The notes under the pieces were generated by a model. It searched no databases. It saw only the letters and a list, made by a program, of their open reading frames with translations, and was not told where the DNA came from. DNA of 64,000 nt, taken from NCBI RefSeq assembly GCF_030269925.1, contig NC_085112.1:3597501-3661500 (forward strand). The letters run 5' to 3'. Source of the DNA: Bombyx mori (Eukaryota > Arthropoda > Insecta > Lepidoptera > Bombycidae). This document shows positions 32,121 to 44,290 of this stretch, in pieces; position 1 is the stretch's first letter, and every line of letters starts with the position of its first letter. Position numbers and translations under genes: made by a program.

Positions 32121-32395
32121 ACTTATCAAGCCGAACTTGTCTTCTACTCATCCAAAATTATATAAATATCATAATCAGATTTACTTGAAACTACATATTA
32201 TAAAACCAACAGAAACCACATAAAGTCAATTTCTAACAATATTTTTAATAAAATATGAAAATTCTCTTACATACGTAGTACAGTTTGGATACACGATATG
32301 TCAACAATACAAGTGAAAACAGTTATAAATATTTTTCCTTGGTGCTGTAAAGATACATACATTTATGTAAATCACTAAATTTGAATATTATATTA

Positions 32396-32520
32396 CTAAA
32401 ACTGCGGCACACGGTTAATTCCTATATTATCAACAGTAACAAGACAAGAATTTATATTTTTTGCACGAGTCCACATTATTACAGTACTTTACGGCTAAAT
32501 CACTCATGCATAATCACTAA
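32396..32520 (-). pseudogene. Relic of a FLYWCH exon (class C-like)
   Basis: The last 26 codons read WTRAKNINSCLVTVDNIGIN and run to TAG, aligning with W-x-C...C-x-A-x-V-T-T-x-D-N-V-I of class C. The first Cys is Arg and the final H-x-H is missing. Upstream, in-frame stops and a lost acceptor leave nothing usable. It is an old degenerate copy. Confidence 0.5.
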
Positions 32521-32589
32521 AGTACTTCAATAACGAAAAAATGCTTTAATTGTTTGTTTTAAATTTAATAAAACAAAATAAATAAACGA

Positions 32590-32850
32590 GGACAAATCAC
32601 ATACGGCTATCTGGTCGCAAACTAGGATTCAATGTACTATGGGAACCAGAGACACAATAGATCCTTACATATATACATATTATATATTTTATATCACCCC
32701 AACAAAGCATAGTAAAGAATAAGAAACCTAATCCTCATAAAAATGTTTTGCTTTGAAGTAGGGATTGAACCCATGACTTTCGACCTAGCCATCCATACAG
32801 GGGAGCTAAAACTGCGCCACCTGGTCAGTGAAGCTATAGTGACTCTGAGT
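32590..32850 (-). mobile_element. Second tRNA-derived SINE family, minus copy
   Basis: The right end, read on the minus strand, gives the tRNA-like head with CATGGGTTCAATCCC as box B. The left end carries the CATACGGCTATCTGGTCG text shared with 33815-34045 and 45835-46075. Confidence 0.6.
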
Positions 32851-32934
32851 CGGATCCAAAAAGAACACATGGAAAACTTTATCATTCTGGTAGTGTCAAC
32901 TTTAAACTTTATCTGGTCATTCGTTATCATTCTT

Positions 32935-33180
32935 TATCTTACTGGTGGTAGGACCTCTGGTGAGTCCGCACGGGTAGGTACGACCACCCTGCATATTTCT
33001 GCCGTGAAGCAGTAATGCGTTTCGGTTTGAAGGGTGGGGCAGAAGAACTATACTTGAGACCTTATAACTTATATCTCAAGGTGGGTGGCGCATTTACGTT
33101 ATAGATGTCTATGGGTAACCACTTAACACCAGGTGGGCTTTAAGCTCGTCCATCCCTCTAAGCAATAAAAAAAATCAACA
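32935..33180 (+). mobile_element. Bm1-like SINE, headless fragment
   Basis: ACTGGTGGTAGGACCTCTGG starts it and CTAAGCAATAAAAAA ends it, in plus orientation. Confidence 0.75.
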
Positions 33181-33814
33181 TCACCATCTAAATTTCTCAA
33201 TTATAAATTTAATGCAAGTAAAACTGCAGGAAACGCTTAGTAAAAGTCAGGATGAACAAAATCAACCATTCATCAATAAGCAAAGAGTACATGAAAAAAG
33301 ACAAAGATAAACTATGTATTTTAGGGTTTATAATTTCGAATTACGTAGCTAAAAAGTTATTAGCACTCATATTTTATAGTTTTATTATCATTTGGTCTTA
33401 TATTTACATTTATATATATATAGTATAGTATAGTACCTTCAAGGATTACGACAAAGCACCTACTTTCCATTATTATAATTTAATAATTTTCGACCAAGGG
33501 CCGTTTCTTATCAGACTCACGCGCTATGCAAATTAAATAACTCATGTGCCTTAACAACTATTAAAATTCAAATATATATAAAAAAACATTTCAAATTTCC
33601 ACAATGAACCCACGAAGTCAATACTTATTTAAAATTAACATATGTATAATTTACTATGTGAATATTTAATTATTATTTTTAGTAACAAATTGAAACATAA
33701 CTTAAACTGCTGTTACGGTTTGATCTCTCGTTTTCTATGGACATTATATAACTTCTGACATACTTTTTTAAAGTAAAGTAAGTAATAAATAATCATTAAA
33801 AAATGGGAACAAAT
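33181..33814. other. AT-rich spacer, nothing seen
   Basis: A short TA run lies near 33412. No gene recognised. Confidence 0.35.
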
Positions 33815-34045
33815 CGCGCATGGTGATCCGGCCCCAATTTAGGATTATCTGTGTTATGGGTACCAGAGACTGACATGGATACTTTTTTACAATATAAATA
33901 AGTATATAGATAGTTAACAAACACCCAGACCAAGAGCGAACATACCTGTTCATCACACGAATATTTGTCTGATGTGAGAATCGAACCCACGACCCTCGAC
34001 ACGGCAGTCAGGGGTGCTAGCGAATGCACCACCGAGACGTTTGGA
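33815..34045 (-). mobile_element. Second tRNA-derived SINE family, minus copy
   Basis: The right end contains GTGGGTTCGATTCTCACATC on the minus strand (box B of a tRNA-like head). The left end carries CATGGTGATCCGGCCCCAAT. It is paralogous to the copy at 45835-46075. Confidence 0.65.
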
Positions 34046-35299
34046 ATACTTTACAATTGTCATAATCACAGCCGAACTAAAACGCGAAATTAAACCGTAA
34101 TAACAGTTTTAATTATGTCTTTAGACTCACGAACCCGATTAAAACACTAAAACATATTTTTCGAAAAAAGGACTCTTGAAATCTTGAATAATAATAATAC
34201 CTTTATAATAATTACTTTGGTGGACTACAATAACATTCTTATTACCTACAAATATTCAACGAAACACAAAAATTTCAAAGAAATTTTGGAATGTGAAAGC
34301 TTAACTTAATGTGGTTTTCTTTTAATAAATATTTTTTTGTTCTTTACCCTAAATTCAAGTTTACATAATCTTATTAAACTTTAGTGTTATTACTAAACAT
34401 AATCACATATAAGAAAACGTAATAAAATAATAATAAATAGATTTTTCTTTATAATGATTTCAAAGATAACAACCAAAAGTAATTAAGTGACAATACTTAA
34501 ACATCGACTGTTAAACAACTAAAAATTTGTTCGAGATTTTAATGGCTTAAATTTTAACCTTTTTCATCGCTTATTAAATTTCTCACCCCTTCATCGTTAT
34601 CATATTACATTTCATACATCGATAAAAAATACATTATCGTAACACAAACAATCTAATTTAAAATTGTATCCTTCATTTTAAATTCTTGACATCATTGTTG
34701 TAGTCCCATACAAATACGTCATGACACATTGTATTCAGCACCATATCGAATCTTACACAAACTCTGCACATTTTAGTTACCTATATCAACAGGTTCATTT
34801 CATCAATTATTATACGATAACGATTTTACGCACCATTAATTTATCCACCCATTTTTATATCTTATCGAGACCCATTACATTAAAGCAAATAATTTACCAA
34901 CTCAAGAAACAATGAAGAAGTTACTTCGTCACATTGGACTTTAAAAAAAACACGAATGCTAATCTTTTTTTTGTTATGAAAAAGACGTCACAATACAGTC
35001 GACCGAATCTATAACTGACCGGCAATATTTACGCTACGAAATAAGAAAATGCCACGACCTCTGCTTAAAGAGCCAATTTAAACCAAAATAATTTCTATTG
35101 CCAAATAGTTGGCGGTTAAGCACTCAAAGTTTTTTTGTAATACAGCACTAGAAGCTACATGTAATTTCAAATCAGTCAGTCATAAGTTTTGTAATCTAAC
35201 AATCAACAAATCGTACGTGCGAATCCAAAATTTTAAATTATCCTGCCAGTACAATCATTTCCTAGATTGTCGCTAAATTTGAAAAAAAAAAAACTTTGT
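34046..35299. other. AT-rich spacer, no gene recognised
   Basis: Only incidental short frames. Both strands were scanned for W-x-C...H-x-H with no hit. Confidence 0.35.
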
Positions 35300-35511
35300 C
35301 TAATTATGTGAGTGATTACCGGTGGTAGAGATTACGACTCCATCGATTGTTACCGCTGAAGCTTTGCATTTAAACTTGTGTTTCTTGGCACAGGTCCATC
35401 TAATCCTATCACCGACCAGAGATCGTGAGTGTCTGAAGAACTTATGACCTCCAATGAAGATGTTGGTTGTCTCCCTGCAGAAACGTGCTCGAAGCAGCGA
35501 CGCCACTAGCT
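35300..35511 (-). CDS. mod(mdg4): Alternative terminal FLYWCH exon 18 (class C, divergent)
   Basis: The acceptor is TGTTTGCAG and the stop is TAG at 35300. The 70 residues have an atypical start (LVASLLRARFCRE), then IFIGGHKFFRH, W39-x-C41-x7-C49-x17-H67-x-H69 and a final Asn. The usual R-G before the first strand is absent and the spacing before the Trp is longer. AVTIDGVVI ties it to class C. Confidence 0.84.
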
Positions 35512-36314
35512 CTGCAAACAACAACATGATAAGTAACTGTTGTGCATTAGTCATTTAAACTAAATACTTTTACCTCATACTACTGAATCTCTACATAGTG
35601 TCGAAGATTCCGTACTATCGGTACTAATATGCACAAATATCCATTTAACTCAAATATTTCCCCTTCTCAAATATTTCATACATTCAACCTGTAAATTAAG
35701 AAAAATGTATGAAGCAAAATTATTATCGTTATAATTATATCCGATCTATATTTATAATATTTATTGAACAAATATGAAATTATGCTATCTGTGCTAAAAC
35801 TTACTTAAGAATGAATTTACCAGACAATATATTTAGAAAGTAACCGCTAACAAAGGTTTGTTGAAATATTATATTGGGTAGTGGAACTCTTTTACTTAAA
35901 ATCGAAATGTTCATAATTAAATTTGCCTGGGCGTTTTCAAATCTTGGATTTACGAATGTCTTAGAATATAATTTCAACTGAAAATAATTGGCAAGAAACT
36001 AAGACTTGTTCTTCTCCAAATACATTTTTGTATAACACAAAGAAATAATAATATAAAATTATATTAAATCAGTTCAATGGTAATATGGCTCGAACTAAAA
36101 GAACAAGGTCTCCAAACAGACTGACTACTGGCTGTTACTAACAATGGTTTCACGATCGTCACACGCTTACGTACGTACAGTTGACTCTCAAAAGATTTCA
36201 AAAGATTGAGATACGATCTTGAATCTGTAACCTTTTTGATTAAGAGACACAAATCTTATAAGCAACATTAAATTCTGTCTAGCTAGACCTATTGCTGTAC
36301 CTACATTTCTTAAT
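35512..36314. other. AT-rich spacer, nothing seen
   Basis: No gene or repeat recognised. Confidence 0.35.
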
Positions 36315-36508
36315 CTAATGATTGTGCTGTGTGTAAACAAGTACTTCATTGCAATTTGTAGTCACAATAGCCTTGCAGCCATAGTTTCGTTTGATGCACC
36401 GCCACGTGGTTGTACCTTGATGTCTCTTGTTAATTCTCGCAAAGCTATATCTATTACCGAGAAACATGAGCGATTGGTTTCCACGTTTACTCTCGACGAA
36501 AAATATAT
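36315..36508 (-). CDS. mod(mdg4): Alternative terminal FLYWCH exon 19 (class C)
   Basis: The acceptor is CGTTTTTCAG and the stop is TAG at 36315. It has no upstream in-frame ATG. The 64 residues carry FFVESKRGNQSLMFLGNRYSF, W36-x-C38-x6-C45-x16-H62-x-H64, ending at HNH. The ESKRGNQ start is intermediate between class C and class D. The plus-strand frame over the same bases is its complement. Confidence 0.86.
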
Positions 36509-38054
36509 CTGAAAAACGTTAAGCAAAAAAAATTATACGTTCGCATTCGAAAGTTACATGAACCAAAAAAAAGGAAAGCAATGAAATCAAATAGTTAGAA
36601 CTAAGAAGTTGAAGTACCGAAACGATTGGTAAAGATATGCTTGAGTTGAACCATTTTAATTGAAATCGATAATCGAGTGGGGCTTATTGGACCGTCAAAA
36701 ATACTCTGTTGCTCAAAGACCCGCATTCGAACCCCGAAAGAGACAACACGACCGAGGCAGACGTGAAGCGTGTAACGTTTAGGACGGGTCGTGTAGTTCT
36801 CTCTACCCTACGCTCACAGGATACCAGACTGGCAGTCGTTCACGCTACGAATATGGGTCGCCTAGACAACGCTGCCAGTTCGTACTACCGCCAAGTCAGA
36901 CCCAACGAAGGCCGAAGAAATATCTTGATTGTGACAAGTCACTGTCGGTCATGGACATAACCAAAGACACATTATAAGGTCGCAACTAGGTCAGGGCCAA
37001 CCACTCAGGAAAACCTTCAATCTGTATTCAACGAACGAAAAAAAAATCCTCATAGCAATCACACTTGTACATGCAAACGATGTTTATATTTTTCATTTTA
37101 CACAGCAACCAGTCTGTTGAAATATAAATTAACATCTATTAAAGGAGTTTTCTAGACACAAACAGATCTAAAACGTATTTGAAAAATATTTTTTATTTGT
37201 ATATTAATCGTGTTCATTAGAAACCCCGAGTCAGAAAAGAAAAGGGATAAAAATAATAACATTAATTTTAACAATTTTATTTTCCAACACAAATACAAAA
37301 CTCAGTTACATATGTACATTTTCTTCAGTTCTCGTAATTTTATGCACTTAAATTCATTAAATAACATGAGCATATAATAACATTATTAAACAATTATCTA
37401 ACAATTTACACTATGATGAACAGATATCAAAGGTGGCTCGTAACTAACTACCCATGCGGAGCTCACAATACCCCCTACCACCAGTGACTATATTACAACA
37501 ACTTTATCTAAGTTAAAGTACTATATCATAAGTTTTTTCATGGGATATGGCCAGGCATACTTGCTGCCATAAATACGATAATCTGTTCGCAGGTTCGTGA
37601 TCATACGTAATTACATATTATGTAAGAATCGACTGGTAATTTATGAATCAAAGATACAAGTAACTTTCTATCCCGGAACAATGCAAAGTGTTTCTATCTT
37701 TTGTTCATCGAAATAATATGCATACCACCCCTAATTATTGCACTACGTAAATAATACATTTTTGTAGTTACTACGGTCCTACAACTATATTGTGCATATT
37801 ATTTGTATGTCTAGAGGAAGTTTTTCGAAATCACCTTCGTGGATTTCATTACCCTACGTATCAATAAATAAATAAAAACTAAACGAAACTCTATATAAAT
37901 AAGCAGCTTATTAGAGTATATAGTACTAAATCTGACAATAACTAAAACCGTATTGTAAAAAAAGTACGATTTGACTTGATGTAAAAAAGTTAAATTAATA
38001 ATAATTAAAACACAAAATGATGGCTGTGAGTGACATTTAGAAATTCTAAGTTGA
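36509..38054. other. Spacer with an unidentified GC-richer block and a SINE scrap
   Basis: The part at 36690-36970 is distinctly less AT-rich and holds an 83-codon plus-strand frame of no recognisable domain; it may be an inserted repeat. A minus-strand Bm1-like SINE scrap lies at 37432-37492. The rest is AT-rich and empty. Confidence 0.35.
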
Positions 38055-38248
38055 TTATAGAAAATTATGCTGATGACAATCGCGGACTTTGATAATAATA
38101 TTATTAATGGTAGTTATAAATGCTGGACAGCCCATGGCCTTTTTAACGCATCTCCATCGAGTCTTTAGGCCTTCGTGTTGGTGAACAGTGTACTTGTGCA
38201 TTCCTATATTGAGGCATGGTTTCCCAGCTTGTGTAACGGCGAAAAATG
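38055..38248 (-). CDS. mod(mdg4): Alternative terminal FLYWCH exon 20 (class C)
   Basis: The acceptor is ATTTTTGCAG and the stop is TAA at 38055. It has no upstream in-frame ATG. The 64 residues carry FFAVTQAGKPCLNIGMHKYTV, W32-x-C34-x6-C41-x17-H59-x-H61 and a short end NFL. LKTRWRCVKK and ITTINNIIIK place it in class C. The junction codon has CA as its last two bases. Confidence 0.86.
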
Positions 38249-38439
38249 CTGCAAAAATACGGTCTCGTTAGTTTGTTTTGAACAAACCAAGAAACAGAGC
38301 GCAAAAAATGACATTAGCGGAATTAGATTACGTTAAATATTTTAACAAATATTATATAGCAACATAGTTTATTTCTTTGACAGTAAACCAAATATTTAAT
38401 GTTACGATTAACAAAAAATAAAAGGATTTTGTCCACTTC

Positions 38440-39300
38440 AACAATAATCACCAATGAACTTTCTTTAGTACTATGTATTTATAATATTTGAGTTAGATGT
38501 ATCAAATGTTTTTTTGAGTTCTTCCGCATCTATCTTTTCAGTGTTATTTATTAGTTCATACATATCTCCTTCCTTTTCTTGACGCCTTAAATCAGGTAAT
38601 ATCTCGTTTTTCATATGATATACATAATAATATGTTCTCTTAAGCTTCCAATATTAGTAGTTTTACATTGGTCGTAGGTCATTGTAAGCTTGATCAGCTG
38701 TATATTCGCCTTCATCAATTATCTCCTAAAGTTCTTTAAATTTCTGAGCACTTCCAAAACTAGCTGAAGCACACTCCTTGAATTTGAATTTTATGTAAAG
38801 AAAATCTTTTTCGAAACCATTAAAATCAGACTTCACTAGTGACAAATTTGGATTTTGAATCGTCGGAAGAAATAATTTTCAATACCTTTAAATGGGTTAA
38901 TTTTTTTATTTCATTTAATTGAAACAACTATTGATGGGAATATTATTTAAATCACAATCTTCTATCCAAGTCATCAGACTTTGTTCTTCTTTATTATTAA
39001 TGATTGTTTTACACGTGAAGATTTACTTAAGTTCTCCAACGATCTAGACTTTACAGCAGTCCTGATTTTACTTTCATTTTGTTTAATTGTTCTTATTGTT
39101 GACTCGTTTAATTCCAGATCCTTTGCTATTGCTGTTGATTTCTTACCATCATTTAGCTGATCCAAAATATAAATTTTTTGTTGTAGGGAAATAAATTTTC
39201 TTCTAAATTTAGGTTTTGTTTCCTTTTCAATTTTTATGTCTGCGAAATAGAGACAAATTTTATTTAAACTCACTATGTATAAAAATATGGAATTAAACAT
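38440..39300 (-). pseudogene. pogo/Tigger-like transposase relic
   Basis: At 39000-39240 the minus strand encodes a CENP-B/Psq-type helix-turn-helix: FISLQQKIYILDQLNDGKKS, then AIAKDLELNESTIRTI. Below it, separated by stops, are decayed pieces such as FKECASASFGSAQKFKEL and DEGEYTADQAYND, plausible remnants of the second DNA-binding helix bundle and the start of the DDE domain. No catalytic core is intact. Confidence 0.65.
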
Positions 39301-39784
39301 GAATTCATAATAGTTTTTACCGTTTAAAAAATGATAAAAAATATAATTGGAGAATTGTAATTAATATATTTGTGTTTAATGTCAATCACAAATCCGATCT
39401 TAATGTTGGATGTCTATTATACATATTATGTGGATAAATATTCTAAATCTTGTAAATTTGACATTATAAAAATGGTCCTTACTGTTACTAGAATTTATTT
39501 AGTTTAAGTAAGAAAAAAATAATTATTAATTGAATATTTTCCTAGAAAACATGAATAAAATAGGAATAGAGAAAATTAAACAGATGACTTTAACAACAAA
39601 CGAAATACTTCTTATAAATATCAGCCTATTTTAATACTAAAATAACAATATTATATATTTTTTATTTTACACCCGCTCTTAAAATTGGGAATTTTAAATG
39701 GAAAAATTATAATATGTCTTTACCTACAAAATTGCCGTTTGGTAAACAGAAAGTTAGAGTTTTTATATTGTTTATTGCTATCAA
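39301..39784. other. AT-rich spacer, nothing seen
   Basis: Very AT-rich; no gene recognised. Confidence 0.35.
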
Positions 39785-40003
39785 TCAATATCCAAACATA
39801 GTATCGATGCATCTCTGCCAGTGCAGTGTACATTGTTCAATACCCTTCTTGCAGAAATGAGGTGTCCGTACACCAACAAGGTCTTTAAAAGCATCGGGTA
39901 CTGATTTTTTCCCTGCCAAGAAGTCATCCGAACTCTGCAAAAAGCCGAAGTCTGTCGGTTTTGTCCAGTTCCTCACAATACACACCAGCAGTAATATTGC
40001 CAT
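39785..40003 (-). pseudogene. mariner-like transposase C-terminus relic
   Basis: The last residues, FCKKGIEQCTLHWQRCIDTMFGY, match the usual end of mariner transposases (F-x-x-x-G-I-x-x-L-x-x-R-W-x-K-C-I). The first half of the frame is unlike the family and the catalytic domain is absent. Inert fragment. Confidence 0.5.
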
Positions 40004-41269
40004 TTAGTAAAACCCAACAACAAAACACTAAACTGAAAATGACTCAATTTGAAAATATAATTCGATACTTATAAATTAAAATTCATTTTAAATTAGAATT
40101 TATTGTCAGTCATACATTAATTACGTTTCAAATGACCAGTATTGTAAAAAAGCAACTTCATAGGTAAAGACCTACTATAAATAAAATGTATACACCTTTT
40201 ATTGCACATATGTAACATGAATGCACTAACGATTAAAAAACTAGGAACGTAAATTAAACATAGTAAAATATTTTAATTTTATAACAACACAATTCACATA
40301 ATCTGCAAAGATACGCGATATTAATTGTGAATTATACAGATCATTATACCTATATATTTATATGGGGATAATAAACACATGCTTTAAGAGAGATATTCAA
40401 TCGCATTATAAAAGTGCCGCGTTATAGGGGAGATTTGTACTTTTAAGTAATAAAAGCGTAAAAATTATGTGAAAACATTGATATTGGTCAAAAATAATAG
40501 TTTTGGTTATTCCAAAATTACATAACACATCATTTACGAAACTCATCTGTATGTATATTATTTTTAAGATTGAATAAAAATAGTGCTTTCAGAGAAAATG
40601 GGTATGCCATGGCTACAAAGCCACTATTCATGTAAGCATGCTCTAGTTGCTAACTTAAAGCTTCCACCATTTCCTAAACAACTATGGTTATCCCAGGAAT
40701 ATGGTACTGGTGTGTCATTTCGAAAAACAGTCGTCGTCGTATAGGCGTTGTTCTATGTTGTGTTAGCACATATTCATGTCAAGAGATTAGGATAATAATA
40801 AATCATTTTTTTATTCCATGCCTGGTAAACTAATTCGCGGTTCACCTCGTGTTAAGTGGTTACCGAAGTCAACAGACATCGCAATGTGAATGTCATAATT
40901 CACCCGGAGACTTGAGTTCTAACTTTTGGTTATACAGTACAGCTATCCAACCCTTTAAATAGGGACACATGTAACATTATACTTCAATAATATAATTGTA
41001 TCTTGTTCATTCAAAATTATCCTGTTACATAATAACATTTTAGCTAACGTGTCACAGAATAATGTTTGAAAATGGAACTAAAGAATATTAAATAATATAT
41101 GTCCAAAAGAGTCAAACATTTGGAATGTATTGGCCTGAGGAAAATTGAAATCATCTCTATGCTCGAGAGCAGTTCATTTGAAAGGGTCAGAATAATTTAT
41201 CCAAAGACTTTTCAACATTAAAACCAAAATTCAATTCAACAAATAGCATTTTCTCGATCACATCGTTCA
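40004..41269. other. AT-rich spacer with an old SINE fragment
   Basis: About 40810-40960 is a diverged minus-strand Bm1-like SINE body (CACCTCGTGTTAAGTGGTTACC). No gene was found in the rest. Confidence 0.4.
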
Positions 41270-41466
41270 TCAATGGTTATGAGTTCCGTTTTCTTTTAGT
41301 ATATTATCTTTGTATGTTAACACAGTAGCTTTACAACCTCTTGGTTTTTTCATATTACACACCCAATGAATTCTTTCTCCATCGCCCCAAACTTTATTCC
41401 TTGTGAATATATTCTTGTCAACAATGAGTTTCTTGCTTCCTCGTTTCGTTGGTAGAAGGAGAGCAT
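41270..41466 (-). CDS. mod(mdg4): Alternative terminal FLYWCH exon 21 (class D)
   Basis: The acceptor is GGATTTTCAG and the stop is TGA at 41270. It has no upstream in-frame ATG. The 65 residues carry TKRGSKKLIVDKNIFTRN, then W35-x-C37-x7-C45-x17-H63-x-H65 and end at HNH. The GERIHWVCNMKKPRGCKA core is intact. The TKRG start is shared with exon 27. Confidence 0.86.
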
Positions 41467-42025
41467 CTGAAAATCCATAATTATAATATGTATATAATTA
41501 TGAGGAAAATATCATTTTATAAACCCCCAACATAAAACGATGACACCTATTTTAATTCCTCATGTAAATTGGGGTTGAATATTTATAAAAATAACAGTAA
41601 ATTTTTAACACACCTTTTTCAACGATTCTATAAATGAAAAGGGCTTTCCTCATAACCCGAATAGACGTAGGCTTAAATAATTTAAAATGCCGTATGCTAT
41701 GATGGTTATATAGACCATAAGATATAATAATAGCATTAGCCATATTACTACGAGTATACTATAAATCTATCATCGAACTCTTAGATTCTTTAGAAGTAAA
41801 TAAAGAAAATTTTCTAATTTAAGCTTTTTCATATTATACATCAAAGTATTGAAATATTGCAATAAAATAAATGGTAGATAACAGACAAGCACCAATTTAT
41901 TTCATCATTATTCATCATCGATTTATTTAGGACATAGAATCTTAAAATATCGAAATTGATGAAAAATCGAGAGGTAAACAATAAATTCGTTATTGAAACA
42001 ATTAAATTTGTAGCATTATACCAAG
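41467..42025. other. AT-rich spacer, nothing seen
   Basis: No gene or repeat recognised. Confidence 0.3.
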
Positions 42026-42225
42026 TTATACATGATTATGAATGTTCCTGACAGTAATCACGCGTTGTCCAACTGTTATGACTTGGGCAGGACATCGCTT
42101 GTATCTCTTACAGCACCGCCATACAATATGCGAGCCGAACATGTCATTGCGTCGGTGGTAACGATATCCGTTCACCATAAGAGCTTGGTTACCGTTCCTT
42201 GATGAGTAGAAATGAATTCCGAAGC
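42026..42225 (-). CDS. mod(mdg4): Alternative terminal FLYWCH exon 22 (class D)
   Basis: The acceptor is TTGTTTTAG (TAG rather than CAG) and the stop is TAA at 42026. The 66 residues carry HFYSSRNGNQALMVNGYRYHR, then W36-x-C38-x6-C45-x17-H63-x-H65 and a final Val. An extra Cys directly follows the first ligand (WRCCKR), as in exon 25. An in-frame ATG upstream lies in the intron and should not be taken as a start. Confidence 0.87.
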
Positions 42226-43095
42226 CTAAAACAATCGTCATTCTTGTTTTAAACAGCATTTTTATTAGTTCCGTTTTTGCCAAAAAATCACTCTTAAAAC
42301 TTTTTTCGTTGTTTTATTTTACTTCGGAATGCAATTGTAGCAATTTCTGTCTATTTATAACAAAAAATGTTACATCTGAGTCTACAAAGCTTGCAAAGCA
42401 CATTTTTCACTTTTTTAAATAATCCTCTAGCTAGAGTGTAGCAAATTATTCTACTTCTAATAAGAACTTCTGATAAGCAACCACCTAACAGTAGTAAAGG
42501 AAAAACAGTTCAGTGCCATTTTCTTCTTTGTTTTTTTTTACTGATTTCTTTTCTGTTCATATTTTAGTTTTGTTTTTGAAGCTCAATGCTATCAGAAAAA
42601 TATTTGGTATTTTAGTAATTTTTTGGTGATGTATAAAATCTTGAGCTGTTGGGGGTTATTATCGAATTTAAATCGTAGGGCAAACACTAGTTTAAATATA
42701 AGTAAGTACGTTCGAGCCTTCCTTGTTGAGATGAAGATGTTTTTTTTAGCATTGGTGGGTAACGTACTCACTGCTCGCCTAGTACTAAGTTATCACCGGA
42801 GCCAAGATAGATATTACAAAGTGAATACATATTCACTAAAAATTTGTTAAAGCTACAGCGATAGGCGATATTTTTTTGTTTCTTCAAACAAGTCCAGGTT
42901 TACCTCTGTGGTGAATACAATTACGTTACTATCGAATACTCATTTTATACATTCATTAGAAATACAAGGTGCAACAGAAGCTACAAGATTAGTTCTCAAA
43001 GTTTTTTTTAAATAAAGAAAAGTATGTATATAAATATTTATTCAACCACCATTCCCCAAACGTAACACAATAATTTAAGCTATTTCATTTTGCAT
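42226..43095. other. AT-rich spacer with an old SINE fragment
   Basis: About 42738-42860 is a strongly diverged minus-strand Bm1-like SINE piece. No gene recognised. Confidence 0.35.
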
Positions 43096-43298
43096 TCAAT
43101 AAATGTCATGATTATGAGTGTCGGACACTTTGATGACCTCGTTTTCGTAGGTCGTTACGGAGGCGGTACATTTCAATAGTCTTTTTTTTAAGCAGCACCA
43201 TCTTGTTTTGTAGCCTCGGGATCGCTCCTTCAAGAATCTCATGCCTCCATATAAGATGACCGGGTTCCCTCGTTTTGATATGTCATATGTAAATTCTC
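43096..43298 (-). CDS. mod(mdg4): Alternative terminal FLYWCH exon 23 (class D)
   Basis: The acceptor is TTTTCTACAG and the stop is TGA at 43096. It has no upstream in-frame ATG. The 67 residues carry DISKRGNPVILYGGMRFLK, then W34-x-C36-x7-C44-x17-H62-x-H64 and a short end DIY. There is an extra Cys at 35 (WCC). An AATAAA on the minus strand at 43037-43042, some 54 nt past the stop, is a plausible poly(A) signal. Confidence 0.87.
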
Positions 43299-44039
43299 CT
43301 GTAGAAAATTAGTGGTATTGATTTACTCATTTATAAAAAAAAGGATTCAACTTCTTCGTTTGTTTAAGGCTGTTTTTTTTTTCAAGTAATCTTTATTTGT
43401 CTAAAAATGTATTTTATAATTAGAGAACAATAGAAATATAATTATAATGATTCAACAAGTCTTAAATTCACAAAACTCAAGTGCTTACAGTTTTTTTTTT
43501 CATTTAATTTTTATTAACATAGAGAACAACTTTTAATCATTTTAAAACAATCTAAAAAAAACCACATGGATATTAATGTTTAAATTTAAAAAGCAAACAG
43601 AGTGACAGGAAATGGGTTAACAATATAGTGATGGGATAATAGAGTCATGGAATAATACACTGATGGGAAAGCGTACGGTCACAACCAAATGGTAAAAAGG
43701 CTGAGTATTAATAATTGCCACATCTTATTTTCTATCCTTTACAGTAGAATATGAGGATTATTGTTTTGTGATTAAAATAGACAGCATGATGGTAACCACC
43801 CGTATAGATTTGTATACTCTAACCGGTCCAACCAAACTAAAACCAAACTTACTGTCAATGTACAGACGAATCACTTTATACTGGTATCAAGAGGTAGCCA
43901 GCCGAGTGTTAATGTATATGATTTTAAAACATTTTAAGTGTGTTACGTACGTTACATATTACGACTGTCCCCACCCTACAAGTGGGAAAGGCAAAATCAC
44001 ATTTATTAAAGAAACGGAAATAAAGTTCTGGTGTCTGGT
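43299..44039. other. AT-rich spacer with long T runs
   Basis: T runs lie at 43374-43382 and 43490-43500, the second followed by sequence resembling a retroelement tail. No domain was found in the 114-codon plus-strand frame at 43768-44112, whose end is SINE-derived. Confidence 0.35.
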
Positions 44040-44290
44040 GTTTTTACTGGTGGTAGGACCGCTTGTGGGTCCGCGCGGGTGGGTACCACCACCCTGCCTA
44101 TTTCTGGCGTGAAGCAGTAATGCGTTTCGGTTTGAAGGGTGGGGCAGCCGTTGTAACTATACTGAGACCTTAAAACTTATCTAAAGGTGGGTGGCGCATT
44201 TACGTTGTGGATGTCTATGGGCTCCAGTAACCACTTAACACCAGGTGGGCTGTGAGCTCGTCCACACATCTAAGCAATAAAAAAAAAAGT
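44040..44290 (+). mobile_element. Bm1-like SINE, headless fragment
   Basis: Plus orientation, from ACTGGTGGTAGGACC to CTAAGCAATAAAAAAAAA. Confidence 0.75.

Noticed and set aside
31783..32223. 146-codon plus-strand frame as a host gene
   Set aside because: No recognisable domain, no splice context in phase with neighbours, and it coincides with a local composition shift suggesting a repeat.
36318..36512. Plus-strand frames over exons 8, 19, 24, 27 and 34 (e.g. 15741-15980, 36318-36512, 44533-44721, 47193-47432, 59371-59581)
   Set aside because: They are complements of FLYWCH exons; minus-strand readings have the conserved W-x-C and H-x-H, the plus-strand ones have no domain.
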